Source of the DNA: a virus
Length of the DNA: 28,626 nt
Virus record (IMG/VR): IMGVR_UViG_3300031539_000232
Coordinates: 1 to 28,626 of that record
Reading direction: 5' to 3' (one strand)
Part shown: in pieces, positions 12,747 to 21,319 of the stretch
Numbering within the stretch: position 1 is the stretch's first letter
How the letters are laid out: the number at the start of each line of letters is the position of its first letter
Position numbers and translations under genes: made by a program
Notes under the pieces: model-generated
Told to the model about the DNA's origin: nothing
The model's database searches: none
The model's input: the letters and a program-made list of their open reading frames with translations, nothing else

Positions 12747-14558
12747 TTATATCAGGTCATCGTTGCGTTTTAATTGCAGCATCTGAGTAAATGATCGAGA
12801 TTGATCACCACTCCCAAACATATTAACCACCCTCGTAATATGATAGTAGTCATCATAATAGAATCGCTGTGGTACGTCCGAATCCTTTTCTGCCATAGGT
12901 TTAAGGTATATTGTGAGCTTTAAACCCATAGGGTCTGTTTCTGGTTTTGAATAATAGTGTTTAACACCCTCACTATCGGAGGCCACATCCTTTGGGTTTC
13001 GGTTAACATCCGAAAGAAGATATGGGTTGCCACGTATACTCATCACAAAATCAGTTGTTTGGATATATGTATATCTATCCATTAAATTTAAAATATCACT
13101 AGCCCGTTGAGCACTTTCCAACCCATCATTAACATATGTGCCTATCATAACCCGAACACCACTATACATAGTTTCAAAAAAGTCCAAATCCGGCTTACGT
13201 TCCGCAGAACCCTGTTCCCTATCCGCATAAATAATACCAGCACCATCCGCATCACTTTGTTTCTCAAGCATTTTATCACCAACCCTATAATTAATATGGG
13301 ATTTAAATTCTATTACATCCATGTCTTTTGGTTCTGAGGTATTTACAAAAAAATGTAAAACCGTAGGCATGTTTTCTCTTGGTAATTCATATTGCCTAAT
13401 TTTAATAGTAACTTCATATCTATTCGTTGTTTTTCTAATCGCAGTTATGGTAGTTTTGAACGTTTTAGGTTTTTCATCAACGGCGTCGTCAGCGACCGTT
13501 TTAGATAACAACATTATATTTGATATTAAATTAACAAGGGTAGTACCGGTTCGCACGGGGAACGTTCGAACCCCCTTATTATCTTGTAAAATATCAGGTT
13601 GCTCAAATGGCATATTTCTATTATCAATAGGATACGACTCATATTTTGAATCTAGATCTATTACATAATCTATAGGTAATTTTTCTGGATCTGGTTTCTT
13701 TGTTTGCTTGGGAACCACAACAATTTTATCAACACTATCCGTGCGTACCTCTCGCATCCATTGCTGTAACTGTGCTTTATGTGCATATTTTACCTGATTT
13801 AAATCAGCCTCAAGACCATCAAATATATCCTTAAGGGTTGTCATCGGCTTAGATAAATCATTTCTATCCTTCCTGTTTGATGTATTCGCTGCGTTTTCAA
13901 TGGCTCTCGTGTCGAGACTCAATATTGTACCGTCACCCTTTGGTATAGTATCATGTAAATTACCGTCCTTATGAGTTATATTCATCTGGAATAAACTAGA
14001 AAATGATCGCAACTCACCTAGTGTATTAGATGCACCAATTGCATATAATATGTGTGTATGTGGAGCCGGAGATGGTTGTAATATCGTAGCGGAAACAGAC
14101 TCTATACTTGCTAAATTAAAGTAATAGGGGGCCGGAGCAATAATCTCATCGTTGTTATTGAATATAGTTTTAAGCATAAAGGTTGCGTGGGAAAGAGACA
14201 TCGGACCGCTTTTAAGGAAATGACCTAATACTGTGTTATGTAAAAAATTTAAAAAAGTATATTGGGCCGTCTTATCAGCTATAACTATTTTTCCAACACT
14301 TGTTGACGTACTTACCCCCATAACAGGAGCAAAATCAAAATCCCAGATGGCTTCGGGTATGGTAAAATTCTTCTCACGGGCCTCATTAACTACCACAATA
14401 TTATTACCAACCGCTCCCACCGCTGGCTTCCCCACCGCTGAATTTTCTATATCAACGTTTACAGTATTAAATGCATCCTCGGCAAATTTAAAAGCTATGA
14501 GAATATGTCGATGTGCTGTCGTGTTACCTACATCTATGGGGTTTTGTGGGATAGACAT
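12747..14558 (-). CDS. Probable baseplate hub protein (gp27-like)
   Basis: 603 residues, beta-rich. The C-terminal end (FYYDDYYHITRVVNMFGSGD, followed by SRSFTQMLQLKRND) has the layout seen at the end of phage baseplate hub and tail spike-hub proteins, where a final beta domain contacts the tube. It lies directly after the gp53-like gene and before the portal, within a tail-baseplate group. The N-terminal section (ENSAVGKPAVGAVGNNIVVV, EKNFTIPEAIWDF) is not diagnostic. The assignment to hub is moderate, from the C-terminal pattern, size and position. AGGG ribosome-binding site; TAA stop. Confidence 0.55.
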   Translation of the reverse strand: MSIPQNPIDVGNTTAHRHILIAFKFAEDAFNTVNVDIENSAVGKPAVGAVGNNIVVVNEAREKNFTIPEAIWDFDFAPVMGVSTSTSVGKIVIADKTAQYTFLNFLHNTVLGHFLKSGPMSLSHATFMLKTIFNNNDEIIAPAPYYFNLASIESVSATILQPSPAPHTHILYAIGASNTLGELRSFSSLFQMNITHKDGNLHDTIPKGDGTILSLDTRAIENAANTSNRKDRNDLSKPMTTLKDIFDGLEADLNQVKYAHKAQLQQWMREVRTDSVDKIVVVPKQTKKPDPEKLPIDYVIDLDSKYESYPIDNRNMPFEQPDILQDNKGVRTFPVRTGTTLVNLISNIMLLSKTVADDAVDEKPKTFKTTITAIRKTTNRYEVTIKIRQYELPRENMPTVLHFFVNTSEPKDMDVIEFKSHINYRVGDKMLEKQSDADGAGIIYADREQGSAERKPDLDFFETMYSGVRVMIGTYVNDGLESAQRASDILNLMDRYTYIQTTDFVMSIRGNPYLLSDVNRNPKDVASDSEGVKHYYSKPETDPMGLKLTIYLKPMAEKDSDVPQRFYYDDYYHITRVVNMFGSGDQSRSFTQMLQLKRNDDLI

Positions 14559-14565
14559 TTAAATA

Positions 14566-14919
14566 TTACCCTATACCTGAAGTCTGTCGGGTTAATATAT
14601 CGTAAAACACCCTGTTTCTAGATGGTAATGAAATTACCTTACCTACAGCAAGTTCCTCATTTATATCAACAATATTATTATATTGTAATACAATCCACCC
14701 TAGATCATTCCTCCCATAATACAAATATGCAATTGCGTCTGGCGCACCTGCATACCGCAGCTCAATTGTATATATTATGTCAGTAATATCATCGCGTTGT
14801 ATGGGTGTTCTCTCCCACCACCTGATAAATTTTTCACCAACATCAGAAAAACCCCCCTGCACATATCTAGAGGTCTTTTTTAATACTGAACTTTTATCAT
14901 CATATAGTTTAAATGCCAT
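14566..14919 (-). CDS. 53: Baseplate wedge protein (gp53-like)
   Basis: 117 residues. ELRYAGAPDAIAYLYYGRNDLGWIVLQYNNIVDINEELAVGKVISLPS (about 53-100) follows the T4 gp53-type pattern: Y-x-G-x-P-D, a tyrosine-rich Y-G-x-x-D-L-x-W strand, an N-N-I-x-D turn and a closing G-x-x-I-x-L-P-S. The last part is LysM-like. gp53 joins wedges round the hub in the T4 baseplate. It is shorter than T4 gp53 (196). It is separated from its neighbours by a few bases only. Confidence 0.68.
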   Translation of the reverse strand: MAFKLYDDKSSVLKKTSRYVQGGFSDVGEKFIRWWERTPIQRDDITDIIYTIELRYAGAPDAIAYLYYGRNDLGWIVLQYNNIVDINEELAVGKVISLPSRNRVFYDILTRQTSGIG

Positions 14920-14921
14920 AA

Positions 14922-15470
14922 TTAATATCCCGGTAATGTACCTGCCTTAAATTGGGCTAAATCAAAATCACCACCAGTTGATACTGAGTCTCCTCCCCGG
15001 TATCCCAATCCGTGGGCTTCTATTAGAGAGATGGTTACCTCATGTATAATTGGCATCATTGCCTGATTACCCGCCTCCTCAATATAATCAACATCCTCCG
15101 GAAACGATATACTCAAATCACTCATAACAACAGGTATACTGTAGAACTGCTCCTTATATCCAGTAAATTTAAGAATAGGGGGCTTACCTATAAGGAACGT
15201 TGCATTATCCTCTGGGAGCATCCATGCCCGCAACAAATTCAGGCTCTTATAATTATCTTTCCCCTCTAGTATTGTTCTAGAAAGAAAGCGGGCGTTAATA
15301 GTCCATGATCTATTTTGTGTAACTCTATAAACAGTAACAGCCGTGGAGGATGGTAGTCCTTGATTGACATAATCCGCTGATCTACTTTCGGTAATCGTCG
15401 GAGTAATCGCAAACATGACAAATTCCCCGGGGTTAGATGAATTACTTAGTGTTATCTCGTGTGTTCCCAC
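14922..15470 (-). CDS. Baseplate/tail-tube junction protein (gp48/gp54-like, tentative)
   Basis: 182 residues from the GTG at 15470, which has GAGGAG 6 bases upstream. A TTG at 15491 is also in frame but sits directly against the promoter motif and has no ribosome-binding site. FVMFAITPTITESRSADYVN, RSWTINARFLSRT, LNLLRAWMLPED and PVVMSDLSISFPEDVDYI form a pattern I associate with small myovirus baseplate proteins next to gp53, related in role to tail-tube initiators. Predicted beta-rich. The precise gp number is uncertain. Confidence 0.6.
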   Translation of the reverse strand: MGTHEITLSNSSNPGEFVMFAITPTITESRSADYVNQGLPSSTAVTVYRVTQNRSWTINARFLSRTILEGKDNYKSLNLLRAWMLPEDNATFLIGKPPILKFTGYKEQFYSIPVVMSDLSISFPEDVDYIEEAGNQAMMPIIHEVTISLIEAHGLGYRGGDSVSTGGDFDLAQFKAGTLPGY

Positions 15471-15491
15471 AATATGCTCCTCATATACCAA

Positions 15492-15499
15492 TATTTATA
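15492..15499 (-). promoter_or_regulatory. Late promoter TATAAATA of the baseplate-head block
   Basis: An exact late consensus on the minus strand (15499-15492). Predicted transcription starts near 15486, leaving a leader of about 16 bases that contains the GAGGAG site for the GTG start at 15470. It supports 15470 as the start. Confidence 0.65.
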
Positions 15500-15532
15500 T
15501 CATTACACAACACTTGCAAATACACGATTTAC

Positions 15533-15561
15533 TTGGCTTTTTTATCGTAGTATGGTATAAT
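15533..15561 (+). promoter_or_regulatory. Sigma70 promoter with extended -10, upstream of gp55
   Basis: TTGGCT (15533-15538), a 17-base spacer and TATAAT (15556-15561), with TGG directly before the -10 box (extended -10). It would give early transcription of gp55, gp47 and gp46. Confidence 0.65.
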
Positions 15562-15574
15562 AGGATTTCTTAGG

Positions 15575-15582
15575 TATAAATA
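15575..15582 (+). promoter_or_regulatory. Late promoter TATAAATA upstream of gp55
   Basis: An exact late consensus 30 bases before the gp55 ATG, and 13 bases downstream of the early -10 box. The gene for the late sigma factor would thus respond to its own product. Confidence 0.65.
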
Positions 15583-15612
15583 GAGGGTATATAACAATAA
15601 TAAGGAATCCCG

Positions 15613-16122
15613 ATGATACAGAAGTCCCAAGTTACTGAAGATAATATCCCAACCCCTAAGAAAAAAGAGGTTGTAAAAAAGAATGAACCGAAACCCAAGA
15701 AGAAAAAGAACTATCTGAATAATAAAGATATGATGGCCCAACTTCGGTTGTGTCATGAACAAGATAAAATGACAGATGAGTTCGCTAAGATGATTATGCT
15801 TCTTGCTGAACGGTATGGTAGTAGATATGAATACTCTGATTACAGTCCTCACATTGAAGATATGAAAGCGGTTGCTGTTACAAATGTCGTACGGGCTTGG
15901 CGTAGCTTCGATCTGGAAAGATACAATAATCCATTTGCGTACTTCACACAGGCCATAAAACATACCTTCTGGCAATATGTTTCACAAGAAAAGAAACATA
16001 GATTAAACCGAGATACCATCCTCATTAGTATGGGGGAGTTGCCTTCTGATACTTACATGGAAGATTATCGAAAAGAGCTGCTTGAATTAAAGAACGAAGC
16101 AAAGGGTACCGGTGGCGAATAA
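15613..16122 (+). CDS. 55: Late-transcription sigma factor (gp55-like)
   Basis: 169 residues (T4 gp55 is 185). After a lysine-rich N-terminus comes KNYLNNKDMMAQLRLCHEQD (36-55), characteristic of gp55. The segment DMKAVAVTNVVRAWRSFDLERYNNPFAYFTQAIKHTFWQYV (about 82-122) resembles sigma70 region 2, which binds the RNA polymerase clamp and the -10 element. gp55 directs polymerase to TATAAATA late promoters, and such motifs are frequent upstream of structural genes in this window. Start chosen for the AAGGAA site about 8 bases upstream. It leads an operon with gp47 and gp46. Confidence 0.85.
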   Translation: MIQKSQVTEDNIPTPKKKEVVKKNEPKPKKKKNYLNNKDMMAQLRLCHEQDKMTDEFAKMIMLLAERYGSRYEYSDYSPHIEDMKAVAVTNVVRAWRSFDLERYNNPFAYFTQAIKHTFWQYVSQEKKHRLNRDTILISMGELPSDTYMEDYRKELLELKNEAKGTGGE

Positions 16123-16143
16123 CAATAATTAAAGGAAATCAGA

Positions 16144-17181
16144 ATGAAAGGCAAATCAGCCTGTTTTACTGATATACACTGGGGAAGAAAGAATAATAGC
16201 GAACTACACAACCAAGATTGTATCCGGTTTATAAAGTGGTTTTGTGACAATGTAAGGGCAGATGATCAGATAGACCATATCGTGTTTATGGGTGACTGGT
16301 TTGAACACAGATCAGCTATCAATGGTTTGACGCTGGACTATGCCTATGAAGGGGCATGTATGTTACGTGACCTCAATCTCCCTGTATATTTCCTCGTTGG
16401 CAATCATGATCTCTATTATCGTACCACGCGGGATGTTCACTCAACCCGCTCCTTTGATTCTCTGGGCTTCACCGTGGTTAATACACCTACAGTGTTTGAA
16501 GACATTGGACAGAAGGGCACCTTGATGTGTCCATTCCTCTTTGAAAATGAGTATGCTGATTTAGCACAACACTTCAATGTCCCCATATGGTTTGGACACT
16601 TTGAATTTAAGGGGTTTATCCTCACTGGTGAAACTAGGATGAAAGAACACGGGCCCGACCCACTGGACTTCAAACGTCCCACTAGAATATTCTCCGGACA
16701 CTTCCATAAGCGTCAAACAGGAACCAACATCACATATATTGGAAACGCGTTCCCTGCTGACTTCAGTGATGCAAATGATACAAGCAGGGGAATGATGGTA
16801 TACGAACATGGATTAGATGATGTATTATTTATCGACTGGCCCGAGTGTCCTAGTTACATCAAAACGAAACTATCAGACTTGGTCGCTGATGCCCCTTCTA
16901 TTTTACGGAAGGATGGTATTGTAAATTGCATTGTTGATATGGACATCAACTATGAACAGAGCATCAAACTGAAAGAACAACTAACAACGAAATATGAATT
17001 AAGAGAGATTACGTTGCATGAAAGTGCGGAACAAATGGAAGCCCTTGAAGGTACAAACGTGGATGAATTAGAATTAGAAACCCTCGATACCACAAGTGCC
17101 ATGATAATAAACATGCTCAGTAAAATAGAAGCAGAATCCATAAACAACGATACTCTCATAAAAATTTTCGAGGAATTATAA
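16144..17181 (+). CDS. 47: Recombination nuclease subunit gp47 (Mre11/SbcD family)
   Basis: 345 residues, close to T4 gp47 (339). All phosphoesterase motifs are present: TDIHWG (Asp10, His12), GDWFEHR (Asp51), GNHD (86-89), GHFE (His152) and SGHFHKR (His186, His188). With gp46 it forms the SbcCD/Mre11-Rad50 complex, which processes DNA ends for recombination-dependent replication and host DNA degradation. The last bases overlap the gp46 start (TAATG), showing translational coupling. AAAGGAAA ribosome-binding site. Confidence 0.92.
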   Translation: MKGKSACFTDIHWGRKNNSELHNQDCIRFIKWFCDNVRADDQIDHIVFMGDWFEHRSAINGLTLDYAYEGACMLRDLNLPVYFLVGNHDLYYRTTRDVHSTRSFDSLGFTVVNTPTVFEDIGQKGTLMCPFLFENEYADLAQHFNVPIWFGHFEFKGFILTGETRMKEHGPDPLDFKRPTRIFSGHFHKRQTGTNITYIGNAFPADFSDANDTSRGMMVYEHGLDDVLFIDWPECPSYIKTKLSDLVADAPSILRKDGIVNCIVDMDINYEQSIKLKEQLTTKYELREITLHESAEQMEALEGTNVDELELETLDTTSAMIINMLSKIEAESINNDTLIKIFEEL

Positions 17182-19349
17182 TGAGCACACCGATTAAATT
17201 TAAAGAACTCACCTTACGTAATTTCATGTCATATGGAAATAATGTGACTACCATAAATCTCGAATTCAATGAACCGACACTGGTTATAGGTCACAACCTT
17301 GATGCCGTGGTAAATGGTCAGATTGACAGTAATGGTGCTGGCAAGTCTGCAATATTGGATGCCCTGTCATTCGTTTTATATGATAGAACCATCTCTGGTA
17401 TTGATAAAGCCGATTTAATTAATAATGTAAATAAGAAAAACCTTGAAGTATCGTTACTGTTTGAGAAAAATGGATTGTTATATAAAATTATTAGATCTCG
17501 TAAATCCAAGACCAAGGGAGATGTTAAGTTCCTTGTCGAAGATAAAGAAGGTGTGTTACAAGATAAAACCCCAGACAGTGTAGCGAATACCAATAAAGAA
17601 ATCGAACGTATCGTTGGTGTCCCCTTTGAAGTGTTCTCCCGTATCATTGTATTCAGTGCCACATTTGAACCATTCCTGAAGTTACCTAGTCGCCACGTCA
17701 GTAAAGCCAATCAGACAGGTATCATGGAAGAGTTGTTTGGTTACACTGAACTTACAGATAAAGCCGAAACCCTTAAAGAAAAGATCAAGGGGGTGCGTGT
17801 TGAATTTACACACCTTGAGGACCTACAACGACAGATTGTCCTAGAGATGGAACGCCACACGAAACAGATTGAGTTAACTGAACATAGGATACGTGATTGG
17901 GATAAAACACAACAGAGTAAAATATCCCTTCATAAACAATCACTTGAAGAGCTTTCCTTAGTGGATTTCGATAGTGAACGTGCAGCTTTGGAACAAATAA
18001 ATGATATCAATGGTGACATAACCACGTTCACAAGTGACATACGAGTACTCACAACGGAGCTACTTAACCTACGCAAACAAAAAGCAGATGCTGAAGACAG
18101 AAAAAACAAAATAGAAGTCCTTCGTAAGAAAGTTAAGACCATAGAAGAGAAGATAGACTTTGAGAAAGAAACAGCGGCAATAGAGCAAGTAGCTGCTGTT
18201 AAATATGACATAGCTGAAGCCACTATAAGCTGTGAGGCACTTAAAGACCTTATAAAAGCTATCACCACGGAAGAAACCAAAATAGATGAAGAGATGGAGC
18301 ACCTACAAGATAACAAATGTCCATACTGTAAACAAACATTTGAGGATGCAAATACTAAATTAAAAGACTTAACCTCACATAAAAAAGACTTAACAAAAAA
18401 AGGAAAGGGGCACGCTAAAGAGTTAAAAGCAGAAAATCTTATTTTGTCTGGACTTGAGGAAGACTTGGTTGAAGCAAACGCGGCATTGGTGTGGACCGGT
18501 ACACTACAGGAACTTAACAACATAAAAGCCGACTATGAGAGGTATAAAACCCAGATAGCCGCATATACGGAAGATGATGATAATGTAGATGACACGGTTG
18601 AAGCTAAAACAGCTACACTTGAAGCTAAAACAGCTTCAATGAAAAAACTACAGGATCAACTAGATGCTATCAGCCGTGGCCGTAAGTATACCACCACTGG
18701 TGAATTAGAGAGGGCGGCTGCTAATAAGGATGGACTAGTGGCCAATATAGAAACAATGTCCACGGAAACAAATCCCCATATTGATACACTGGCTGACTTG
18801 AATGTTATAACCTTTGATAATGACAAGTCTGAACAATTGAATAAACTAGATAGCACACTAACCCACCAAGAGTTCTTACTTAAGTTGTTGACTAGAAAGG
18901 ATTCATTTGTAAGAAAGAATTTATTAGACAAAAGTTTACCATTCCTTAATAGCCGCTTGATGATATATCTGAAACGGCTTGGATTACCACACAGGGTTGA
19001 ATTTCAGGGTGATATGAGTGCAAGCATTTCCCAATTTGGTACCGGGTTATCTTTCAGTGGTCTATCATCTGGACAAGCAGCGAGGGTCAATCTGGCACTA
19101 GCGTTTGCATTCAGGGATGTACTTCAAGCACGACACGGTAAGATCAGCTTCTGTATGCTGGATGAGTGCCTTGATACTGGGCTTGGTAATGTGGGTGTTC
19201 AATTAGCAGCACAGATGATTAAGGAAATTGCTACAGAGGGTGATATGTCTATGCTTATCATCTCACATAGAGACGAAATAGCCAGCATGTTTGATAATAA
19301 AATGGTTGTTGAATTGAAAGGTGGTTTTTCTAACATCATAAAAACGTAA
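17181..19349 (+). CDS. 46: Recombination nuclease subunit gp46 (Rad50/SbcC family)
   Basis: 722 residues, clearly longer than T4 gp46 (560). Walker A is SNGAGKSAILDAL (Gly54-Lys55-Ser56). Long coiled coils flank a zinc hook CPYC (Cys380, Cys383). The ABC signature is LSSGQ (628-632), and Walker B is CMLDE (Asp661, Glu662). ATP-driven dimer closing regulates the gp47 nuclease. The extra length lies mainly in the coiled-coil arms, one of which contains a short tandem repeat (EAKTATLEAKTAS). Confidence 0.93.
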   Translation: MSTPIKFKELTLRNFMSYGNNVTTINLEFNEPTLVIGHNLDAVVNGQIDSNGAGKSAILDALSFVLYDRTISGIDKADLINNVNKKNLEVSLLFEKNGLLYKIIRSRKSKTKGDVKFLVEDKEGVLQDKTPDSVANTNKEIERIVGVPFEVFSRIIVFSATFEPFLKLPSRHVSKANQTGIMEELFGYTELTDKAETLKEKIKGVRVEFTHLEDLQRQIVLEMERHTKQIELTEHRIRDWDKTQQSKISLHKQSLEELSLVDFDSERAALEQINDINGDITTFTSDIRVLTTELLNLRKQKADAEDRKNKIEVLRKKVKTIEEKIDFEKETAAIEQVAAVKYDIAEATISCEALKDLIKAITTEETKIDEEMEHLQDNKCPYCKQTFEDANTKLKDLTSHKKDLTKKGKGHAKELKAENLILSGLEEDLVEANAALVWTGTLQELNNIKADYERYKTQIAAYTEDDDNVDDTVEAKTATLEAKTASMKKLQDQLDAISRGRKYTTTGELERAAANKDGLVANIETMSTETNPHIDTLADLNVITFDNDKSEQLNKLDSTLTHQEFLLKLLTRKDSFVRKNLLDKSLPFLNSRLMIYLKRLGLPHRVEFQGDMSASISQFGTGLSFSGLSSGQAARVNLALAFAFRDVLQARHGKISFCMLDECLDTGLGNVGVQLAAQMIKEIATEGDMSMLIISHRDEIASMFDNKMVVELKGGFSNIIKT
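18598..18635 (+). repeat. 17-bp tandem direct repeat in the gp46 coiled coil
   Basis: TTGAAGCTAAAACAGCT occurs twice with a 21-base period (7 codons), encoding LEAKTA-type heptads. One heptad insertion or deletion here would keep the coiled-coil register. Confidence 0.75.
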
Positions 19350-19352
19350 TGC

Positions 19353-19405
19353 GTAATAAATGTCACATTAAGTCCACTTTAGGTACTTAATGCACCACTT
19401 ATTAC
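19353..19405. terminator. Long imperfect hairpin between convergent gp46 and helicase genes
   Basis: Arms at 19353-19373 and 19385-19405: GTAATAA and CATTAAGT segments pair with TTATTAC and ACTTAATG across an internal loop, with a CC/GG extension near the tip. It fills the 74-base gap between two convergent genes. There is no clean T tract, so it may act as a bidirectional attenuator or 3'-end stabiliser rather than a classical terminator. Confidence 0.5.
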
Positions 19406-19423
19406 ACGTTATGACTTACCGTA

Positions 19424-21064
19424 TTACTCTATTACACTAAAGGCATCTTTCCACCATTCAGGTGTCAATCCCTTAAATTGTGCCCATAGCTTAGAAAATG
19501 CAGAATCTAGGATATAAGTATTACCCCAATCATCATGGCTTCTCACGATACGACCCCCACCCTGAATGATACCAGTCATCGCCTGACGCTGGTACCACTC
19601 ATTAGAGAGGTCTAGGCGGCGTTTTACCCACTCATCCCCTAGGTAGGGGTAGGGTACCTTCACAAAGATCGCAAATCGAGCTGTGTTGCCTGTGAGGTCC
19701 AACCCCTCAGTACATGAAGGTGATATTAATATGGTTGGCACCTTACCTTTATTATCAGTGAACTCTGCAATGCAATCGTCCCGGCTACCGTTGTCTTCGG
19801 GATCATGTGTAATTATATTGTGACTGACACGCCCCTGAAGCTCACCAATTAACCACTTAGCAATATTAAAACTACCAGTGTGAATAATACCAGACTTTTC
19901 TTTGTGGGCATCCATCAACATAATTACCTTATCCACCATCTTAGTACGCAATGGGGCATTTACCGGTTTATCCCAACCATATGTCATTTTTGACGTAGGT
20001 ATGAAATATACAGGGCGGTTTTCTTTTTTAAACTCAGATGGTAATGAGATAGTGGCGGATTCATCTACTGGGATACCCAAGTCTGTTGCATATGACTTGA
20101 AGTTCAAAATAGTAGATGACATGAACAAGAAGCGGTTAGCTTTAGGTTCCAATATATGGTGAAAGAGATTAGCCCCGAAAATTTCCTTGAACTGAAACAT
20201 ATTCTTATCTACCATCAACACGTAAAATTCTTCCACAGTCGCAAAGTTTTTATTCACCAAATTCCTTACCAATACCCTATGCCGTGTGATATCTTTAAAA
20301 TCGTTTTTAGTTCTTATCTCAGATGGTAACAATGAACCCGGGGAAAATTCATATTTGTTATCAATTTCCTTAACCATAATTTCTAGGTCACCGAAGCGAT
20401 CACAAACTGCCGGGTAGTATGTTTCAATCAACCAGTCATGTGCTTCTTTCAGACTAGATGGGCGAAAGAATGACAATTTCATGGAATCACATCGCCTAGT
20501 ATTAACATTAACCGCTCTGTGACTAACTAAGTTATTTTCCAAAGTATGACACTCATCAAATACCATCAGATCTTTAACTGGAAAATCCATTGATGTACCC
20601 GGGAATAGTTCTGAATACAACAATCCCAGTTTGTAGCTCAATGCAACATGTGGTGTATTTGCTATTCGCTGGAATGCCTCTTTAGATGGACATGTGGGAC
20701 ATGCCGGTTTGATATCATTTCCTATATCACAATTCAGGCCGAGTTTGGTAGTACACATATAATTGGCCTTTCCATATACAGCTATTAGGTTTTGGTCTAT
20801 AAATGAATCTTCATATTGTTTTTGTAATATACGCTGTGGGGTTAGGATATATGAACTTCCAAATGTTTTGTTACCTAGGAAACTCGCATATGATATAGCT
20901 ATAGGTGATTTACCCCCACCCACTGGTACCTGAAGGAATATGTATTTCGCCTTAGCTGGTAATTCAGCCATCCAATCTAATGTAGTTATTTGTGTTTCTC
21001 TGGGTGGGTCGTTAGGCATTGCCCAATGATCCCATATATTTCTAGCTGGTATTATATCACTCAT
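19424..21064 (-). CDS. XPD/DinG-type Fe-S DNA helicase
   Basis: 546 residues, superfamily 2 helicase. Walker A is VPVGGGKSPIA (Gly49-Ser53). Four Cys (104, 112, 122, 125) between motifs I and II match the 4Fe-4S pocket of XPD/DinG helicases. Motif II is DECH (170-173). The C-terminal half has LISPSCTEGLDL and the motif VI block IIQGGGRIVRSHDDWG. Such enzymes unwind DNA 5' to 3' and act in repair and replication. In a phage it could serve replication restart or recombination beside gp46/47; that role is inferred. Expression is probably early, from TTGACC-N17-TATATT. The ribosome-binding site GGAG is about 10 bases from the ATG. Confidence 0.85.
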   Translation of the reverse strand: MSDIIPARNIWDHWAMPNDPPRETQITTLDWMAELPAKAKYIFLQVPVGGGKSPIAISYASFLGNKTFGSSYILTPQRILQKQYEDSFIDQNLIAVYGKANYMCTTKLGLNCDIGNDIKPACPTCPSKEAFQRIANTPHVALSYKLGLLYSELFPGTSMDFPVKDLMVFDECHTLENNLVSHRAVNVNTRRCDSMKLSFFRPSSLKEAHDWLIETYYPAVCDRFGDLEIMVKEIDNKYEFSPGSLLPSEIRTKNDFKDITRHRVLVRNLVNKNFATVEEFYVLMVDKNMFQFKEIFGANLFHHILEPKANRFLFMSSTILNFKSYATDLGIPVDESATISLPSEFKKENRPVYFIPTSKMTYGWDKPVNAPLRTKMVDKVIMLMDAHKEKSGIIHTGSFNIAKWLIGELQGRVSHNIITHDPEDNGSRDDCIAEFTDNKGKVPTILISPSCTEGLDLTGNTARFAIFVKVPYPYLGDEWVKRRLDLSNEWYQRQAMTGIIQGGGRIVRSHDDWGNTYILDSAFSKLWAQFKGLTPEWWKDAFSVIE

Positions 21065-21088
21065 TATTGTTTTTCTCCATAGGTTTAT

Positions 21089-21117
21089 AATATAGCAGAC
21101 CTTCTACCAAAGGTCAA
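21089..21117 (-). promoter_or_regulatory. Sigma70 promoter of the helicase, extended -10
   Basis: TTGACC (21117-21112), a 17-base spacer and TATATT (21094-21089) on the minus strand, preceded by TGC (extended -10). Confidence 0.75.
21098..21115. repeat. Inverted repeat inside the helicase promoter spacer
   Basis: GACCTT-CTACCA-AAGGTC, a perfect 6-bp inverted repeat covering the end of the -35 box and most of the spacer. It could be an operator for a repressor. Confidence 0.4.
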
Positions 21118-21167
21118 TGTAAATTTTTTTGACAACTATTAAAACGGTATAAAATAACTTATAAGTA

Positions 21168-21313
21168 AATAAAAAAACACAATTTAACAACCTTTGGAAC
21201 AAAGGTTGTTAAATTCACCTTAACAAATCCGTGTACACGGATTAGGTAAGGTGAATCAGAGAGGGTAAATAGAGGGAGGTTAAGGAATGGAACTACAAAG
21301 ACCTTAATGGTTT
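21168..21313 (-). ncRNA. Candidate phage small RNA with own promoter and terminator
   Basis: A stretch of about 145 bases bounded by a consensus sigma70 promoter (21320-21348) and a perfect intrinsic terminator (21181-21215), all on the minus strand. It contains no ATG-started frame of note. Its 5' part is a C/U-rich region with CCTTAACCTCCCTC, complementary to Shine-Dalgarno sequences (AGGAGG/GGGAGG). A second hairpin follows at 21216-21253: CACCTTA/TAAGGTG outer stem, AATCCGTG/CACGGATT inner stem, separated by a 3-by-3 internal loop. The layout (single-stranded C-rich seed, hairpin, terminator hairpin plus U tract) is that of a regulatory small RNA. Function is unknown. Start and end positions are predicted. 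Confidence 0.7.
21181..21215 (-). terminator. Perfect intrinsic terminator of the small RNA
   Basis: A 16-bp perfect stem (AATTTAACAACCTTTG and its complement) with a 3-base loop. On the minus strand it is followed by GTGTTTTTTTATTT. On the plus strand there is no T tract, so it works in the minus direction. Confidence 0.88.
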
Positions 21314-21319
21314 AAAAGC

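Noticed and set aside
17930-18523. 197-codon minus-strand ORF inside gp46
   Set aside because: It is Ser/Leu/Phe-rich, the mirror of a lysine- and glutamate-rich coiled coil, with no ribosome-binding site; gp46 is certain on the other strand.
21129-21155. Plus-strand TTGACA followed by TATAAAAT near the small RNA
   Set aside because: Spacing to any -10 hexamer is only 13-15 bases, and downstream lies just a 6-codon frame; the minus-strand promoter and terminator explain the region better.
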